The position numbers were made by a program, and so were the translations under genes. From Kribbella pratensis (GTDB lineage Bacteria > Actinomycetota > Actinomycetes > Propionibacteriales > Kribbellaceae), in NCBI RefSeq assembly GCF_004365355.1, contig NZ_SODP01000002.1:1111838-1175837 (forward strand): a stretch of 64,000 nt of DNA. Direction: 5' to 3'. The number at the start of each line of letters is the position of its first letter. Position 1 is the first letter of the stretch. The notes under the pieces are model-generated. The model saw only the letters and a program-made list of their open reading frames with translations. It was not told the origin of the DNA and searched no databases. Shown in pieces: positions 41,546-51,175 of the stretch.

Positions 41546-43705
41546 ATGCTGGACGGCGTGGCTGGAGACTTGCTGGCATCCCACAACCGGGAGTACGACG
41601 TCGAGCCGCCGTACGACATCAGTGCGGCCGGCGATCTTCCAGTTGACCGGTTCTCCGATCGGGAGCTGAGCTGGCTCGCGTTCAACCAGCGTGTCCTGGA
41701 GCTCGCCGAGAACGACCGGATCCCGCTGCTCGAGCGGGCCAAGTTCCTCGCGATCTTCGCCAGCAACCTGGACGAGTTCTACATGGTCCGGATCGCCGGC
41801 CTGAAACGCCGTATCGCGGCCGGCGTCGCGGTGCGGGCGGCCAGCGGCCTGCTCCCCCGCGAGGTTCTCGACCGCAGCCTGGCCCGGAGCCGCGAGCTGA
41901 TGGACCGCCAGGCCGAGACCTGGCGCAAGTCGGTCCAGCCGGCGCTGGTCGACCAGGGCATCGAGATCCTCCGCTGGGACGAGCTGCAGCACAGCGAACG
42001 CGAAGAGATGACCCGCTTCTTCCGGGAGCGCGTGTTCCCGGTGCTGACGCCGCTGGCGGTCGACCCGTCGCACCCGTTCCCGTACATCTCCGGCCTGAGC
42101 CTGAACCTGGCGGTCGTGGTCCGCAACCCCGACACCGGCGGCGAGCACTTCGCCCGGGTCAAGGTGCCGCCGCTGCTGCCCCGGTTCGTGAAGGTCGACG
42201 AGGGCCGCTTCGTCCCGCTCGAAGACGTGATCGCGACCCATCTGGGCCAGTTGTTCCCGGGCATGGAGGTCACCCAGCACCACACCTTCCGGGTGACCCG
42301 CAACGAGGACCTCGAGGTCGAAGAGGACGACGCGGAGAACCTGCTGGCCGCGCTCGAGAAGGAGCTGCTGCGTCGCCGGTTCGGTCCGCCCGTCCGGCTG
42401 GAGGTCGAGGAGTCGATCGACCCGCAGGTGCGTGCGCTGCTGCTGTCCGAGCTGGGCGTCACCGAGTCCGAGGTGTTCGAGCTTCCCGGCCCGCTGGACC
42501 TGCGTGGTCTGTTCACGATCGCCAGCCTGGACCGGGCCGAGCTGAAGTACCCCGGGTTCGTGCCGTCGACGCATCCACACCTGGCCGAGGTGGAGACCTC
42601 CAACCCGGCCGACATGTTCCACGCCCTCAAGCAGCGCGACGTGCTGGTCCACCACCCGTACGACTCGTTCTCCACAAGCGTTCAGCGCTTCATCGAGCAG
42701 GCGGCTGCCGATCCGCACGTGCTGGCGATCAAGCAGACCCTGTACCGGACCAGTGGTGACTCGCCGATCGTCGACGCACTGATCGACGCGGCCGAGGCCG
42801 GCAAGCAGGTCCTGGTGCTGGTGGAGATCCAGGCGCGCTTCGACGAGCAGGCGAATATCAAGTGGGCCCGTCAGCTGGAGCACGCCGGCTGCCACGTCGT
42901 GTACGGCGTGATCGGTCTCAAGACGCACTGCAAGCTCTCGATGGTCGTCCGCGACGAGCCCGACGGCCTGCGCCGCTACGCGCACATCGGGACCGGCAAC
43001 TACCACCCGAAGACCGCCCGGCTGTACGAGGACCTCGGCCTGCTCACCAGTGACAAGGTGGTCACCGAGGACGTCGCACTGCTGTTCAACCACCTGTCCG
43101 GCTTCGGCCGCAGCGCCGGGTACCGGCGGATCCTGGTCGCTCCCCAGTCGGTACGGCGGGGGCTTGTCGAGCGGATCGACCGCGAGGTGCAGCATCACCT
43201 GGCCGGCCGCCCGGCACGGATCCGCATCAAGGTGAACAGCCTGGTCGACGAGGCCCTGTGCGACGCGCTCTACCGGGCGTCACAGGCCGGCGTACCGGTC
43301 GACCTGTGGATCCGCGGCATCTGCACGCTGCGTCCCGGCATACCTGGTCTGTCGGAGAACATCCGCGTCCGCAGCATCCTGGGCCGCTTCCTCGAGCACA
43401 GCCGCGTGTTCCTGTTCGAGAACGGCGGTGAGCCGGAGGTGTGGATCGGCTCGGCCGACCTGATGCACCGCAACCTGGACCGCCGGGTCGAGGTGCTGGT
43501 GCAGCTCAAGGAGCCGGACCACGTCATCGAGCTGGGCGAGATGTTCGACCTGGCGATGGACGACACCACGGGCTCCTGGTGGTTGCAGCCGGACGACAGC
43601 TGGGAGCCGCGGCTGATCGGACCGGACGGGCAGCCGCTGCGTGACCTGCAGGAGCGCCTGATCGCGACACGCGGGCGCCGCCGTGCGATCGACCCCATCA
43701 GCTAG
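41546..43705 (+). CDS. ppk: Polyphosphate kinase 1
   Basis: A 719-residue enzyme that polymerises the gamma phosphate of ATP into polyphosphate. FSDRELSWLAFNQRVLELA opens the N domain. The catalytic core has HHPYDSF, AIKQTLYRTSGDSPIV and YAHIGTGNYHPKTARLYED with the phosphorylated-His candidate H480. The end VWIGSADLMHRNLDRRVEVL is typical. ATG at 41546 fits the family start. A MutT1-like gene follows 30 bp later, an association also seen in mycobacteria. Confidence 0.95.
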   Translation: MLDGVAGDLLASHNREYDVEPPYDISAAGDLPVDRFSDRELSWLAFNQRVLELAENDRIPLLERAKFLAIFASNLDEFYMVRIAGLKRRIAAGVAVRAASGLLPREVLDRSLARSRELMDRQAETWRKSVQPALVDQGIEILRWDELQHSEREEMTRFFRERVFPVLTPLAVDPSHPFPYISGLSLNLAVVVRNPDTGGEHFARVKVPPLLPRFVKVDEGRFVPLEDVIATHLGQLFPGMEVTQHHTFRVTRNEDLEVEEDDAENLLAALEKELLRRRFGPPVRLEVEESIDPQVRALLLSELGVTESEVFELPGPLDLRGLFTIASLDRAELKYPGFVPSTHPHLAEVETSNPADMFHALKQRDVLVHHPYDSFSTSVQRFIEQAAADPHVLAIKQTLYRTSGDSPIVDALIDAAEAGKQVLVLVEIQARFDEQANIKWARQLEHAGCHVVYGVIGLKTHCKLSMVVRDEPDGLRRYAHIGTGNYHPKTARLYEDLGLLTSDKVVTEDVALLFNHLSGFGRSAGYRRILVAPQSVRRGLVERIDREVQHHLAGRPARIRIKVNSLVDEALCDALYRASQAGVPVDLWIRGICTLRPGIPGLSENIRVRSILGRFLEHSRVFLFENGGEPEVWIGSADLMHRNLDRRVEVLVQLKEPDHVIELGEMFDLAMDDTTGSWWLQPDDSWEPRLIGPDGQPLRDLQERLIATRGRRRAIDPIS

Positions 43706-43735
43706 CTGGCGGAGCACGTTTCCTAAGGTGAAGGC

Positions 43736-44614
43736 ATGAGCAACCCGGCGACCGTTATCGCCGCGGGTGGTGTCGTCTGGCGAGAGCGCCGCGGCACCCG
43801 TGAGGTGCTGTTGGTGCACCGTCCCAGGTACGACGACTGGTCCCTGCCGAAGGGCAAGCTGACCGCCCATGAGCACGTGCTGGTCGCAGCGCGCCGCGAG
43901 ATCGAGGAAGAGACCCTGGTCCAGGTCGTGCTCGGTCCGCCCCTCGGCGTGCAGCGGTACGCCGTCCGCAAGAACGGCGGGACCGCCGAGAAGCTGGTCC
44001 ATTACTGGGCCGCTATACCTGTGAACGAGGGCGATTTCGAGCCGAACGACGAAGTCGACGAGATCAGCTGGCTCCCGGTCGACAAGGCCCGCAACAAGCT
44101 CAGCTACCCGCGTGACGTGGACATCCTCGACGCACTGGAGCATGCAGTTCCCGTGGTGGCCACGGTGGTGGTCGTGCGGCACGCGGAGGCGGTGAAGCGG
44201 AAGGACTGGGACAGCAAGGACACGGTCCGCCCGCTGACCAGCAACGGTGAGGCTGTTGCGGAGCGGCTGGCCGACGTACTGGCCGCTCTGGGCGCTGACC
44301 GGATCATCAGCAGCGACGCGGAGCGCTGTGTCGCCACATTGACGCCGTACGCCGCCTCTATCGACCGGCACATCCACCTCTGGCCGGAGATCTCGGAGCG
44401 TGGGTACGACGCTGATCCGGACGGACTGCGGGGCCTGGCGGAGCGGGTCTGGCGGGAGGGCAAGGTGACGGTCGTCTGCTCGCACCGGCCGGTGCTGCCG
44501 GCGCTGTGCCGGGCGCTCGGCCTCAAGGTGGGCAAGTTCTCCACGGGATCGTTCCTGGTCGCACATCGGCTCGCTGACGGCCGCCTGGTGCATGAACGCT
44601 TCGGTGCGCCGTAG
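43736..44614 (+). CDS. mutT1: NUDIX hydrolase fused to a histidine phosphatase (MutT1-like)
   Basis: A 292-residue two-domain protein. The NUDIX box is in residues 40-62 (GKLTAHEHVLVAARREIEEE, matching Gx5Ex7REUxEE), and the phosphatase domain starts at about 140 with VVVVRHAEAV, the RHG-type motif, and ends with CSHRPVLPAL. In M. tuberculosis MutT1 has this same fusion and degrades 8-oxo-dGTP and diadenosine polyphosphates; it lies beside ppk1 there too. Co-transcription with ppk is likely. Confidence 0.9.
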   Translation: MSNPATVIAAGGVVWRERRGTREVLLVHRPRYDDWSLPKGKLTAHEHVLVAARREIEEETLVQVVLGPPLGVQRYAVRKNGGTAEKLVHYWAAIPVNEGDFEPNDEVDEISWLPVDKARNKLSYPRDVDILDALEHAVPVVATVVVVRHAEAVKRKDWDSKDTVRPLTSNGEAVAERLADVLAALGADRIISSDAERCVATLTPYAASIDRHIHLWPEISERGYDADPDGLRGLAERVWREGKVTVVCSHRPVLPALCRALGLKVGKFSTGSFLVAHRLADGRLVHERFGAP

Positions 44615-44751
44615 CCCCGCGACACGGCTCGGTGACGATCCAGGCACAGCCGACGGGGCGGCCGGGTGACACTGGAGGTGACGGGTATGTTCCTACCCGA
44701 GGAACCGGCGTCCCACCGGGTGCCGGTCTGAGGAGAGGTTCGGGGCGCACC

Positions 44752-45225
44752 ATGACGATGATGCGAGAACTGACACTGATCGGGATCCGGATGGAATCGC
44801 CCAACCGGGCCCCGGTGATGATGCTGCGCGAGACCGAGGGCTACCGCTACCTGCCGATCTCGATCGGCTCGGTCGAAGCAACCGCGATCGCGTACGAGGA
44901 GCAGGGCCTGCGCCCGTCGCGACCGCTGACCCACGATCTGATGCGCGACCTGATCGAGGCGTTCGGCGTACATATCGAGGCAGTCGAGATCGTCGAGCTG
45001 CGCGACGCCGTCTTCTACGCCGAACTCGTGCTCGCCAACGGCGCCCGCGTCTCCGCCAGACCGAGCGATTCGGTCGCACTCGCCGTCCGCCTCGGTACGC
45101 CGATCCGCTGTACCGAACAGGTGCTCCGCGAGGCCGGTATCGCCACCCCCGAGGAAGAACAGGCCGAACTCGAGCGCTTCCGTCAGTTCCTGGACAGCGT
45201 CGCCCCGGAGGACTTCTCCAGCTGA
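44752..45225 (+). CDS. Bifunctional nuclease family protein (DUF151)
   Basis: A 157-residue protein with the DUF151 block: MMRELTLIGIRMESPNRAPV, LPISIGSVEATAIAY, RPLTHDLMRDLIEAFG and RPSDSVALAVRLGTPI. Plant homologues have DNase/RNase activity; bacterial roles are unclear. ATG at 44752 or 44758 are both possible. AGGAGAGG lies about 15 nt upstream. Confidence 0.87.
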   Translation: MTMMRELTLIGIRMESPNRAPVMMLRETEGYRYLPISIGSVEATAIAYEEQGLRPSRPLTHDLMRDLIEAFGVHIEAVEIVELRDAVFYAELVLANGARVSARPSDSVALAVRLGTPIRCTEQVLREAGIATPEEEQAELERFRQFLDSVAPEDFSS

Positions 45226-45309
45226 CCGTGCGCCCCGATGCGCTACGCTCCGACAGCGCGCTGGTGGCAGGGGTGACCTCCAGGCGCCGTTCACCTGGGG
45301 GACTCCGAC

Positions 45310-46593
45310 ATGCGCAGAATCGTCGCCACCGCGACCGCCGCCGTACTGCTCGGCGCACTCCAGACCACCACGGCCCACGCCGCACCACCGCCGCCGACCG
45401 ATGTGCAGGTCGGTTGGTCGGATGCGGCGACCAGCCTGATGGGGGTGCACTGGACGGATGCCGGAGCCTCCAACAGGCTGCGCATCGAGTACCAGGACGG
45501 AACAGCTCCGACGGACTGGCTCGCTACCTCGAACAACGACTTCAACCATCACTGGGCAGTGCAGTCGGGGAAGACTGCGCGGATCGCCGTGGTGACGACC
45601 GACGCGACCGGCGACAGCGCAGCCGCGTACTCACCCTGGTTCGACACGAACATCCCCACGGCCCCGACAGTGACCGCCGCGGTTCCGCAGGCGGACGGGT
45701 CGCTACGGCTCACCTGGACCAACCCGCCGGCTCCGAAGGACAACACCCCAGGCGACCCGCTGGACCTGCCGGTCGGCAAGGTCGGCGAGGAGATCGTGAG
45801 GGTCTGGTCCAGGCCCGCCGACACGACGGAGCAGTTCTCACACCCGCTCGGCACCACGACCGTGGTCGTGCCGCCGCGCCCGCGCCCGCTGACGGCTCGA
45901 GTCATTGCGACGAACGAGTGGGGCGGGATGTCACCCGAGCAGGTCGACTACACGGACGTGAAGTTCGGTCTCAAGGCCGGACCGGCGTACGGCGTCTTCG
46001 GCAAGCCGATGACGATCTCCGGTATCGCCGGCGCGCTGCTCTGCGACGACCCGGGCAACTGCGGCAAGGGCCGGCTGTTCGGTGGCGCCGGGATTCCGGT
46101 CACGATGCAAACCAGGGCAAGCGCTGCCAAGCCCTGGGAGTACGCCGGCCGCTACACCTCGCTCGACCTGTACGGGTTCGAGGCCCGACCGATCGCGGTC
46201 GGCGGTCGCGAATATCGCTTCTACGCCCCGGCCTGGAAGGGCTATTCGATCGTCACGGCGATGGCGTTCTCGGGCACGAAGTACATCCCGACGCTGGCGG
46301 ACTTCGCCGTTGCCGGGTTCAACGTCAGGACCGCGCAGGTCGGGCAGATGGTGAAGCTGACCGTGGACGTGAAGCCGGGCGGGACCGTGAAGGGTGCGCT
46401 GCAGCGCTGGGACGGCAAGTACTGGCGCAGCGTGCTGACCGTGCCGGTTGCTAAAGGTAAGGCAACGATGTACGTCCGGGCTGCCGGGCGCGGCACGACG
46501 ACGTACTACCGTGTTGCCGTCCCAGGGATGACGTATCACGGGCTGCCGATCCAAACGACGGGCAGTCGATCGTTCACGCTGACAGTGCGCTGA
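45310..46593 (+). CDS. Secreted beta-rich protein of unknown function
   Basis: A 427-residue exported protein with a signal peptide ending near AHAAPP. Residues about 30-215 look like fibronectin type III-style repeats (PTDVQVGWSDAATSLMGVHW, RLTWTNPPAPKDNTP). The rest is beta-rich with a likely disulfide in LLCDDPGNCGKG. The last 80 residues repeat a YRVAVPGM-type domain. I do not recognise a catalytic motif. It lies just upstream of the PHO-box region. Confidence 0.65.
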   Translation: MRRIVATATAAVLLGALQTTTAHAAPPPPTDVQVGWSDAATSLMGVHWTDAGASNRLRIEYQDGTAPTDWLATSNNDFNHHWAVQSGKTARIAVVTTDATGDSAAAYSPWFDTNIPTAPTVTAAVPQADGSLRLTWTNPPAPKDNTPGDPLDLPVGKVGEEIVRVWSRPADTTEQFSHPLGTTTVVVPPRPRPLTARVIATNEWGGMSPEQVDYTDVKFGLKAGPAYGVFGKPMTISGIAGALLCDDPGNCGKGRLFGGAGIPVTMQTRASAAKPWEYAGRYTSLDLYGFEARPIAVGGREYRFYAPAWKGYSIVTAMAFSGTKYIPTLADFAVAGFNVRTAQVGQMVKLTVDVKPGGTVKGALQRWDGKYWRSVLTVPVAKGKATMYVRAAGRGTTTYYRVAVPGMTYHGLPIQTTGSRSFTLTVR

Positions 46594-46655
46594 GCGTTAC
46601 CGGAACGTGAGCAAACAGCCGTTTACATCGACAGAGCGTGACGGCTCTTAACTCA

Positions 46656-46732
46656 GTTCACCTAATGGCCGCCTGTCGGCATGCCAGCCGTCGCACAGGC
46701 TACCGGAACCGTTCACCGCTCGTTCACCAGTG
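46656..46732 (+). promoter_or_regulatory. PHO box for the pst operon
   Basis: Two adjacent 11-bp direct repeats, GTTCACCGCTC (46711-46721) and GTTCACCAGTG (46722-46732), match the PhoP-binding repeats known from Streptomyces. A further GTTCACCTAAT unit lies at 46656-46666 and GTTTACATCGA at 46621-46631. A TACCGT -10-like box is at 46760-46765. PhoP activation of pstS under phosphate limitation is expected. Confidence 0.75.
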
Positions 46733-46812
46733 ACGGACCGGTCGGTCATCTGGTCTCCCTACCGTCTGTGGAAGTTCAAGAAGTCTGATTCCCGCAGAAG
46801 GGCAACACTCTC

Positions 46813-47925
46813 GTGTCCGTCAATCGCCTGCTCCGCGTCGGCTCCGTCGCCGTGGCATCCCTCGGCGTCCTCGCTCTGAGCGCCTGTGGCAGTGACCCCA
46901 CGCCGTCCGGCTCCTCGAGCCCCGGTTCCTCGACGTCGTCCGCCGGTGCAGACTGCCCGCAGGGCACCCTGAACGCTGAGGGCTCCTCGGCGCAGAAGAA
47001 CGCCATCGACGAGGTCATCAGCAAGTACAACGAGAAGTGCGCCGACGTCACGGTGAACTACAACCCGACCGGTTCCGGTGCGGGTATCAAGCAGTTCAAC
47101 GCGAACCAGGTCGACTTCGCCGGCTCCGACTCGGCGCTGAAGCCCGACGAGATGACCGCGGCCACGAAGCGCTGCGGCGGCAACCCGGCCATCGACCTGC
47201 CGATGGTGATCGGCCCGATCGCGATCGCGATCAACGTCGACGGCGTGGACAAGTTCGTTCTCGACGGCCCGACCGCCGCGAAGATCTTCCAGGGCACCAT
47301 CAAGACCTGGAACGACCCGGCCATCGCCAAGCTGAACCCGGGTGTGACCTTCCCGTCGGCGCCGATCTCGGTCTTCTTCCGCTCCGACGAGTCCGGCACC
47401 ACCGAGAACTTCACCAAGTACCTGAAGGCCGCGGGCGGTGGCGCGTGGACCGGCGAGCCGGCCAAGAAGTGGACCGGCACGGGCGCCGGCAAGGAGAAGT
47501 CCGCCGGTGTCGCCGAGGGCGTCAAGAGCACCAAGAACTCGATCACGTACGTCGAGTGGTCGTACGCCGTCGACAACAAGCTGACCACCGCCCAGATCGA
47601 CACCGGCTCGGGCACCCCGGTCGAGCTGTCCGCCGAGTCCGCCGGTAAGGCCCTGGCCGCCGCGAAGCCGGCCGGCACCGGGTCCGACCTGGCCCTGAAG
47701 CTGGACTACGCGACCAAGGCCCCGGGTGCGTACCCGATCATCCTGGCCACCTACGAGATCGCCTGCACCAAGGGCCTCCCGGCCGAGAAGACCGCGCTGG
47801 TGAAGAGCTTCCTGAGCTACTTCGTCAGCAAGGACGGCCAGGCCTCGCTGACCGACCTGAACTACGCGCCGCTCCCGGCCGAGATCCAGACGAAGGTCGA
47901 CGCCGCCATCCAGGCGATCAGCTGA
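46813..47925 (+). CDS. pstS: Phosphate ABC transporter substrate-binding lipoprotein PstS
   Basis: A 370-residue lipoprotein (lipobox LALSAC at about 20-25). The phosphate-binding loops are visible: LNAEGSSAQKNAIDEV, TGSGAGIKQFNANQVDFAGSDS (quoted core GSGAGIKQF) and FRSDESGTTENF. It captures phosphate outside the membrane for PstCA. GTG start with AGAAGGG. It is the first gene of pstSCAB. Confidence 0.95.
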   Translation: MSVNRLLRVGSVAVASLGVLALSACGSDPTPSGSSSPGSSTSSAGADCPQGTLNAEGSSAQKNAIDEVISKYNEKCADVTVNYNPTGSGAGIKQFNANQVDFAGSDSALKPDEMTAATKRCGGNPAIDLPMVIGPIAIAINVDGVDKFVLDGPTAAKIFQGTIKTWNDPAIAKLNPGVTFPSAPISVFFRSDESGTTENFTKYLKAAGGGAWTGEPAKKWTGTGAGKEKSAGVAEGVKSTKNSITYVEWSYAVDNKLTTAQIDTGSGTPVELSAESAGKALAAAKPAGTGSDLALKLDYATKAPGAYPIILATYEIACTKGLPAEKTALVKSFLSYFVSKDGQASLTDLNYAPLPAEIQTKVDAAIQAIS

Positions 47926-47943
47926 CCTCGAAGCAGTACTGAT

Positions 47944-47991
47944 GCGAGCCCCGGCGGTCCGATCGTGCATCGGATGACGGCCGGGGCTCGC
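47944..47991 (+). terminator. Hairpin between pstS and pstC (probable attenuator)
   Basis: GCGAGCCCCGGC pairs with GCCGGGGCTCGC (12 bp), and an inner TCCGAT/ATCGGA helix extends it, within the 119-bp gap. It would protect pstS mRNA and reduce read-through, giving more binding protein than permease. Confidence 0.6.
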
Positions 47992-48044
47992 CTCGTCAGA
48001 CCAGACGTGACAGATTCACGACTCAGGCGCTTGGAGCACCATCG

Positions 48045-49292
48045 ATGAGTAGTCCAGACGGCACGGCACCGCCCGACCGGCCGGACGGCACGGCCGCCGG
48101 ACAGGAAGAACCCAAGATCGAGGACCTGGTCCACGAGGACGCGGGACCGACCCCGCGGTTCGAGGACCTGGCCGAGGAGCACGCCGAGCACGAGGCGGAG
48201 CTCTCGGCCGAAGTGATGACCGAGTCCGGCCCCGAGCCCGCGGCCGCGGATCCCGCCGTCGCGGCCACCGGCACCGCCGTCGCGACCGAGCCCGGCAAGA
48301 AAATGGAGCTCGGCCCCGTTGGTCACCTCGGTGACCGCTTGTTCAGCGCGTTCGCCCGCGGTTCCGGCGGCCTGGTGGTGCTGATCGTCGCGTTCGTCGG
48401 CATCTTCCTGCTGGCGCTGGCGATCCCGGCGCTGGCCGACGACAAGAGCAGCTTCCTGTTCTCCCGGATCTGGGAGCCCGGCGGCGACCAGCCCCGGTTC
48501 GGTATCGCCGCGATGTTCTACACCACCGTGGTCAGCTCGATCATCGCGATGCTGATCGCGGTCCCGGTCGCGATCGGCGTCGCGCTCTTCATCACGTACT
48601 ACGCACCGAAGCGGCTGGCCCAGCCGGTGGCGTACGCGGTCGACCTGCTGGCCGCGGTGCCGTCGATCATCTACGGCCTGTGGGGCATCCTGTTCTTCGC
48701 CCCGATCCTGCTGCCGGTGATCAACGGTCTGTCCGACGCGCTCGGCTGGATCCCGCTGTTCGAGAAGCCGCCGGGCGACAACGTCGGCGTGGTCTTCACG
48801 GCCTCCGTCGTACTGGCGATCATGATCCTGCCGGTGGTCACCGCGATCAGCCGGGAGATCTTCGCGCAGACGCCGATCGCGCACCGTGAGGGCGCGCTGG
48901 CACTCGGCGCGACCAAGTGGGAGATGATCCGGATGTCGGTCCTGCCGTACGGGCGTTCCGGCGTGGTGAGCGCGTCGATGCTCGGCCTCGGCCGCGCGCT
49001 CGGCGAGACCGTCGCCGTACTGATCATCCTGTCGGTGCCCAACGGCAACGACCCGTGGAACTCGTCGATCTTCGCCGGCGGCGAGACGTTCGCGTCGAAG
49101 ATCGCCAACAACGCGGCCGAGTTCGACTCGCCGGAGAAGACCGGCGCCTACATCGCGGCCGGCCTGGTCCTGTTCGTCGTCACGTTCCTGGTCAACTCCG
49201 CGGCCCGGATCATCGTCGACCGCAGCGGCCCCGGCGGCCGCCGTCCCCGCCGCAAGCGCGGTGCCGGTGTCGCCCAAGGAGCATCCTCATGA
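48045..49292 (+). CDS. pstC: Phosphate ABC transporter permease PstC
   Basis: A 415-residue permease with six membrane helices after a long acidic N-terminal extension (about 1-90, rich in Glu/Ala/Pro, EDLAEEHAEHEAELSAEV). The permease loop EGALALGATKWEMIRMSVLP (EAA motif) and GLGRALGETVAV are clear. The extension is longer than in most PstC proteins. Its stop overlaps pstA in ATGA. Confidence 0.93.
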   Translation: MSSPDGTAPPDRPDGTAAGQEEPKIEDLVHEDAGPTPRFEDLAEEHAEHEAELSAEVMTESGPEPAAADPAVAATGTAVATEPGKKMELGPVGHLGDRLFSAFARGSGGLVVLIVAFVGIFLLALAIPALADDKSSFLFSRIWEPGGDQPRFGIAAMFYTTVVSSIIAMLIAVPVAIGVALFITYYAPKRLAQPVAYAVDLLAAVPSIIYGLWGILFFAPILLPVINGLSDALGWIPLFEKPPGDNVGVVFTASVVLAIMILPVVTAISREIFAQTPIAHREGALALGATKWEMIRMSVLPYGRSGVVSASMLGLGRALGETVAVLIILSVPNGNDPWNSSIFAGGETFASKIANNAAEFDSPEKTGAYIAAGLVLFVVTFLVNSAARIIVDRSGPGGRRPRRKRGAGVAQGASS

Positions 49293-50209
49293 CCGCGATC
49301 GCAGAGAACAAGCCGGCGTACGACGGTCAGGCGCTGGATCTGACCGGGAAGTCCGGGGCCCGCGCGTTCAAGAACACGCTGGCGACCGTACTGATCGTGC
49401 TTGCCTTCGTGATCGCGATGATCCCGCTGCTGTGGATCCTCGGGACTGTGATCAGCAAGGGCTACCACCTGCTGCTGAGCGCGGACTGGTGGAGCCAGTC
49501 GCAGCGCGGCATCACCGTCCGGCGCGAAGGCGGCGGCGCGTACCACGCCATCATGGGCACGCTGATCATGTCGCTGATCACGGCACTGATCGCGGTGCCG
49601 ATCGCCGTCCTCGGCGCGGTCTACCTGGTCGAGTACGGCAAAGGCACCAGGGCCGCCCGGGTCGTCAGCTTCATGATCGACATTCTCACCGGTGTCCCGT
49701 CGATCGTCGCCGCGCTGTTCATCTACGCGGTCTGGATCACGATCTTCGGCTTCAACCGGGTCGGTTTCGCGGTGTCGCTGTCCCTGGTGCTGCTGATGCT
49801 CCCGGTCGTCCTGCGGTCCACCGAGGAGATGCTCAAGCTGGTCCCGGACGAGCTGCGGGAAGCGTCGTACGCGCTCGGGGTGCCGAAGTGGAAGACGATC
49901 ATGAAGGTGGTCGTGCCGACGGCGTTCGGCGGCATCGTCACCGGCGTGATGCTTGGTCTGGCCCGCGTGATGGGCGAGACCGCGCCGCTGCTGATCCTGG
50001 TCGGCTACTCGAAGAACATCAACCTGAACCCGTTCAACGGATTCATGGGTGCGTTGCCGACGATGATCAACCAGGACCGGACCGAGCTGGCGCTGCAGCC
50101 GGCCGCGGACCGGGTCTGGGCGGCCGCGCTGACGCTGATCCTGCTGGTCCTTGTCCTCAACGTGCTGGCCCGGCTCGTCGCCCGGTTCAGCGCGATCAAG
50201 TCGAAATAG
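49289..50209 (+). CDS. pstA: Phosphate ABC transporter permease PstA
   Basis: A 306-residue permease with six helices. The EAA loop is REASYALGVPKWKTIMKVVV, followed by GLARVMGETAPLLI. LTGVPSIVAALFIYAVW is the conserved helix. It pairs with PstC to form the phosphate channel. The start is set by the 4-nt overlap with pstC. Confidence 0.93.
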   Translation: MTAIAENKPAYDGQALDLTGKSGARAFKNTLATVLIVLAFVIAMIPLLWILGTVISKGYHLLLSADWWSQSQRGITVRREGGGAYHAIMGTLIMSLITALIAVPIAVLGAVYLVEYGKGTRAARVVSFMIDILTGVPSIVAALFIYAVWITIFGFNRVGFAVSLSLVLLMLPVVLRSTEEMLKLVPDELREASYALGVPKWKTIMKVVVPTAFGGIVTGVMLGLARVMGETAPLLILVGYSKNINLNPFNGFMGALPTMINQDRTELALQPAADRVWAAALTLILLVLVLNVLARLVARFSAIKSK

Positions 50210-50231
50210 TCACGAGAGGTTCTGAGTCGAT

Positions 50232-51008
50232 ATGGCTAAGCGCATCGAGGTCAGCGGCCTCAACGTCTACTACGGCGATTTCAAGGCCGTGGAAGACGTG
50301 TCGATGACGGTCGAGCCCCGCTCGGTCACCGCGTTCATCGGCCCGTCCGGCTGCGGCAAGTCCACGTTCCTGCGGACCCTGAACAGGATGCACGAGGTGA
50401 TCCCCGGCGCCCGGGTCGAGGGCAAGGTGATGCTGGACCAGCAGGACCTGTACGCGTCCGGCGTCGACCCGGTGGCGGTCCGGCGGGTCGTAGGCATGGT
50501 GTTCCAGCGGCCGAACCCGTTCCCGACCATGTCGATCTTCGACAACGTCGCATCCGGCCTGAAGCTGAACGGCGTCAAGGACCGCAAGAAGCTGACCGAG
50601 GTGGTCGAGCGGTCCCTGCACGGCGCGAACCTGTGGAACGAGGTCAAGGATCGCCTCGACAAGCCGGGCGCGGGTCTGTCCGGTGGTCAGCAGCAGCGGC
50701 TGTGCATCGCCCGCGCGATCGCAGTCGAGCCCGAGGTGATCCTGATGGACGAGCCGTGCTCGGCCCTGGACCCGATCTCGACGCTGGCGATCGAGGACCT
50801 GATCGAGAAGCTGAAGGACCAGTTCACGGTCGTCATCGTCACGCACAACATGCAGCAGGCGGCCCGGGTCTCGGACCAGACCGCGTTCTTCAACCTGGCC
50901 GCGACGGGTAAGCCGGGCCGGCTGATCGAGATGGCCCCGACCAAGCAGATCTTCTCCAACCCGGCGGAGAAGGCCACCGAGGACTACATCACCGGCCGCT
51001 TCGGCTGA
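50232..51008 (+). CDS. pstB: Phosphate ABC transporter ATP-binding protein PstB
   Basis: A 258-residue ATPase. Walker A is GPSGCGKST (37-45), the ABC signature is LSGGQQQRLCIARA, Walker B is VILMDEPCSALDP, and the switch His is in VIVTHNMQQA. The RPNPFPTMSIFDNV segment is specific for PstB. It ends the pst operon; no phoU gene follows. Confidence 0.95.
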   Translation: MAKRIEVSGLNVYYGDFKAVEDVSMTVEPRSVTAFIGPSGCGKSTFLRTLNRMHEVIPGARVEGKVMLDQQDLYASGVDPVAVRRVVGMVFQRPNPFPTMSIFDNVASGLKLNGVKDRKKLTEVVERSLHGANLWNEVKDRLDKPGAGLSGGQQQRLCIARAIAVEPEVILMDEPCSALDPISTLAIEDLIEKLKDQFTVVIVTHNMQQAARVSDQTAFFNLAATGKPGRLIEMAPTKQIFSNPAEKATEDYITGRFG

Positions 51009-51175
51009 TCCGCCGTACGACGGTTTGCTGCCGGCCGCCGGGACGAGGTTCGTCGCGGCGGCCGTCGGCGTTCCAGCCGCGGAGCGAACGGGCGGTCCGG
51101 TGTGGGGACGTGACCGCGAACCTGTGGAAAAGATAGCCTTCGGGGATTCCTCGACGTTCTCAGAAGGGAACCGCG

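Noticed and set aside
41531..43198. A 555-codon minus-strand frame opposite ppk
   Set aside because: It is an antisense shadow of a full-length Ppk1.
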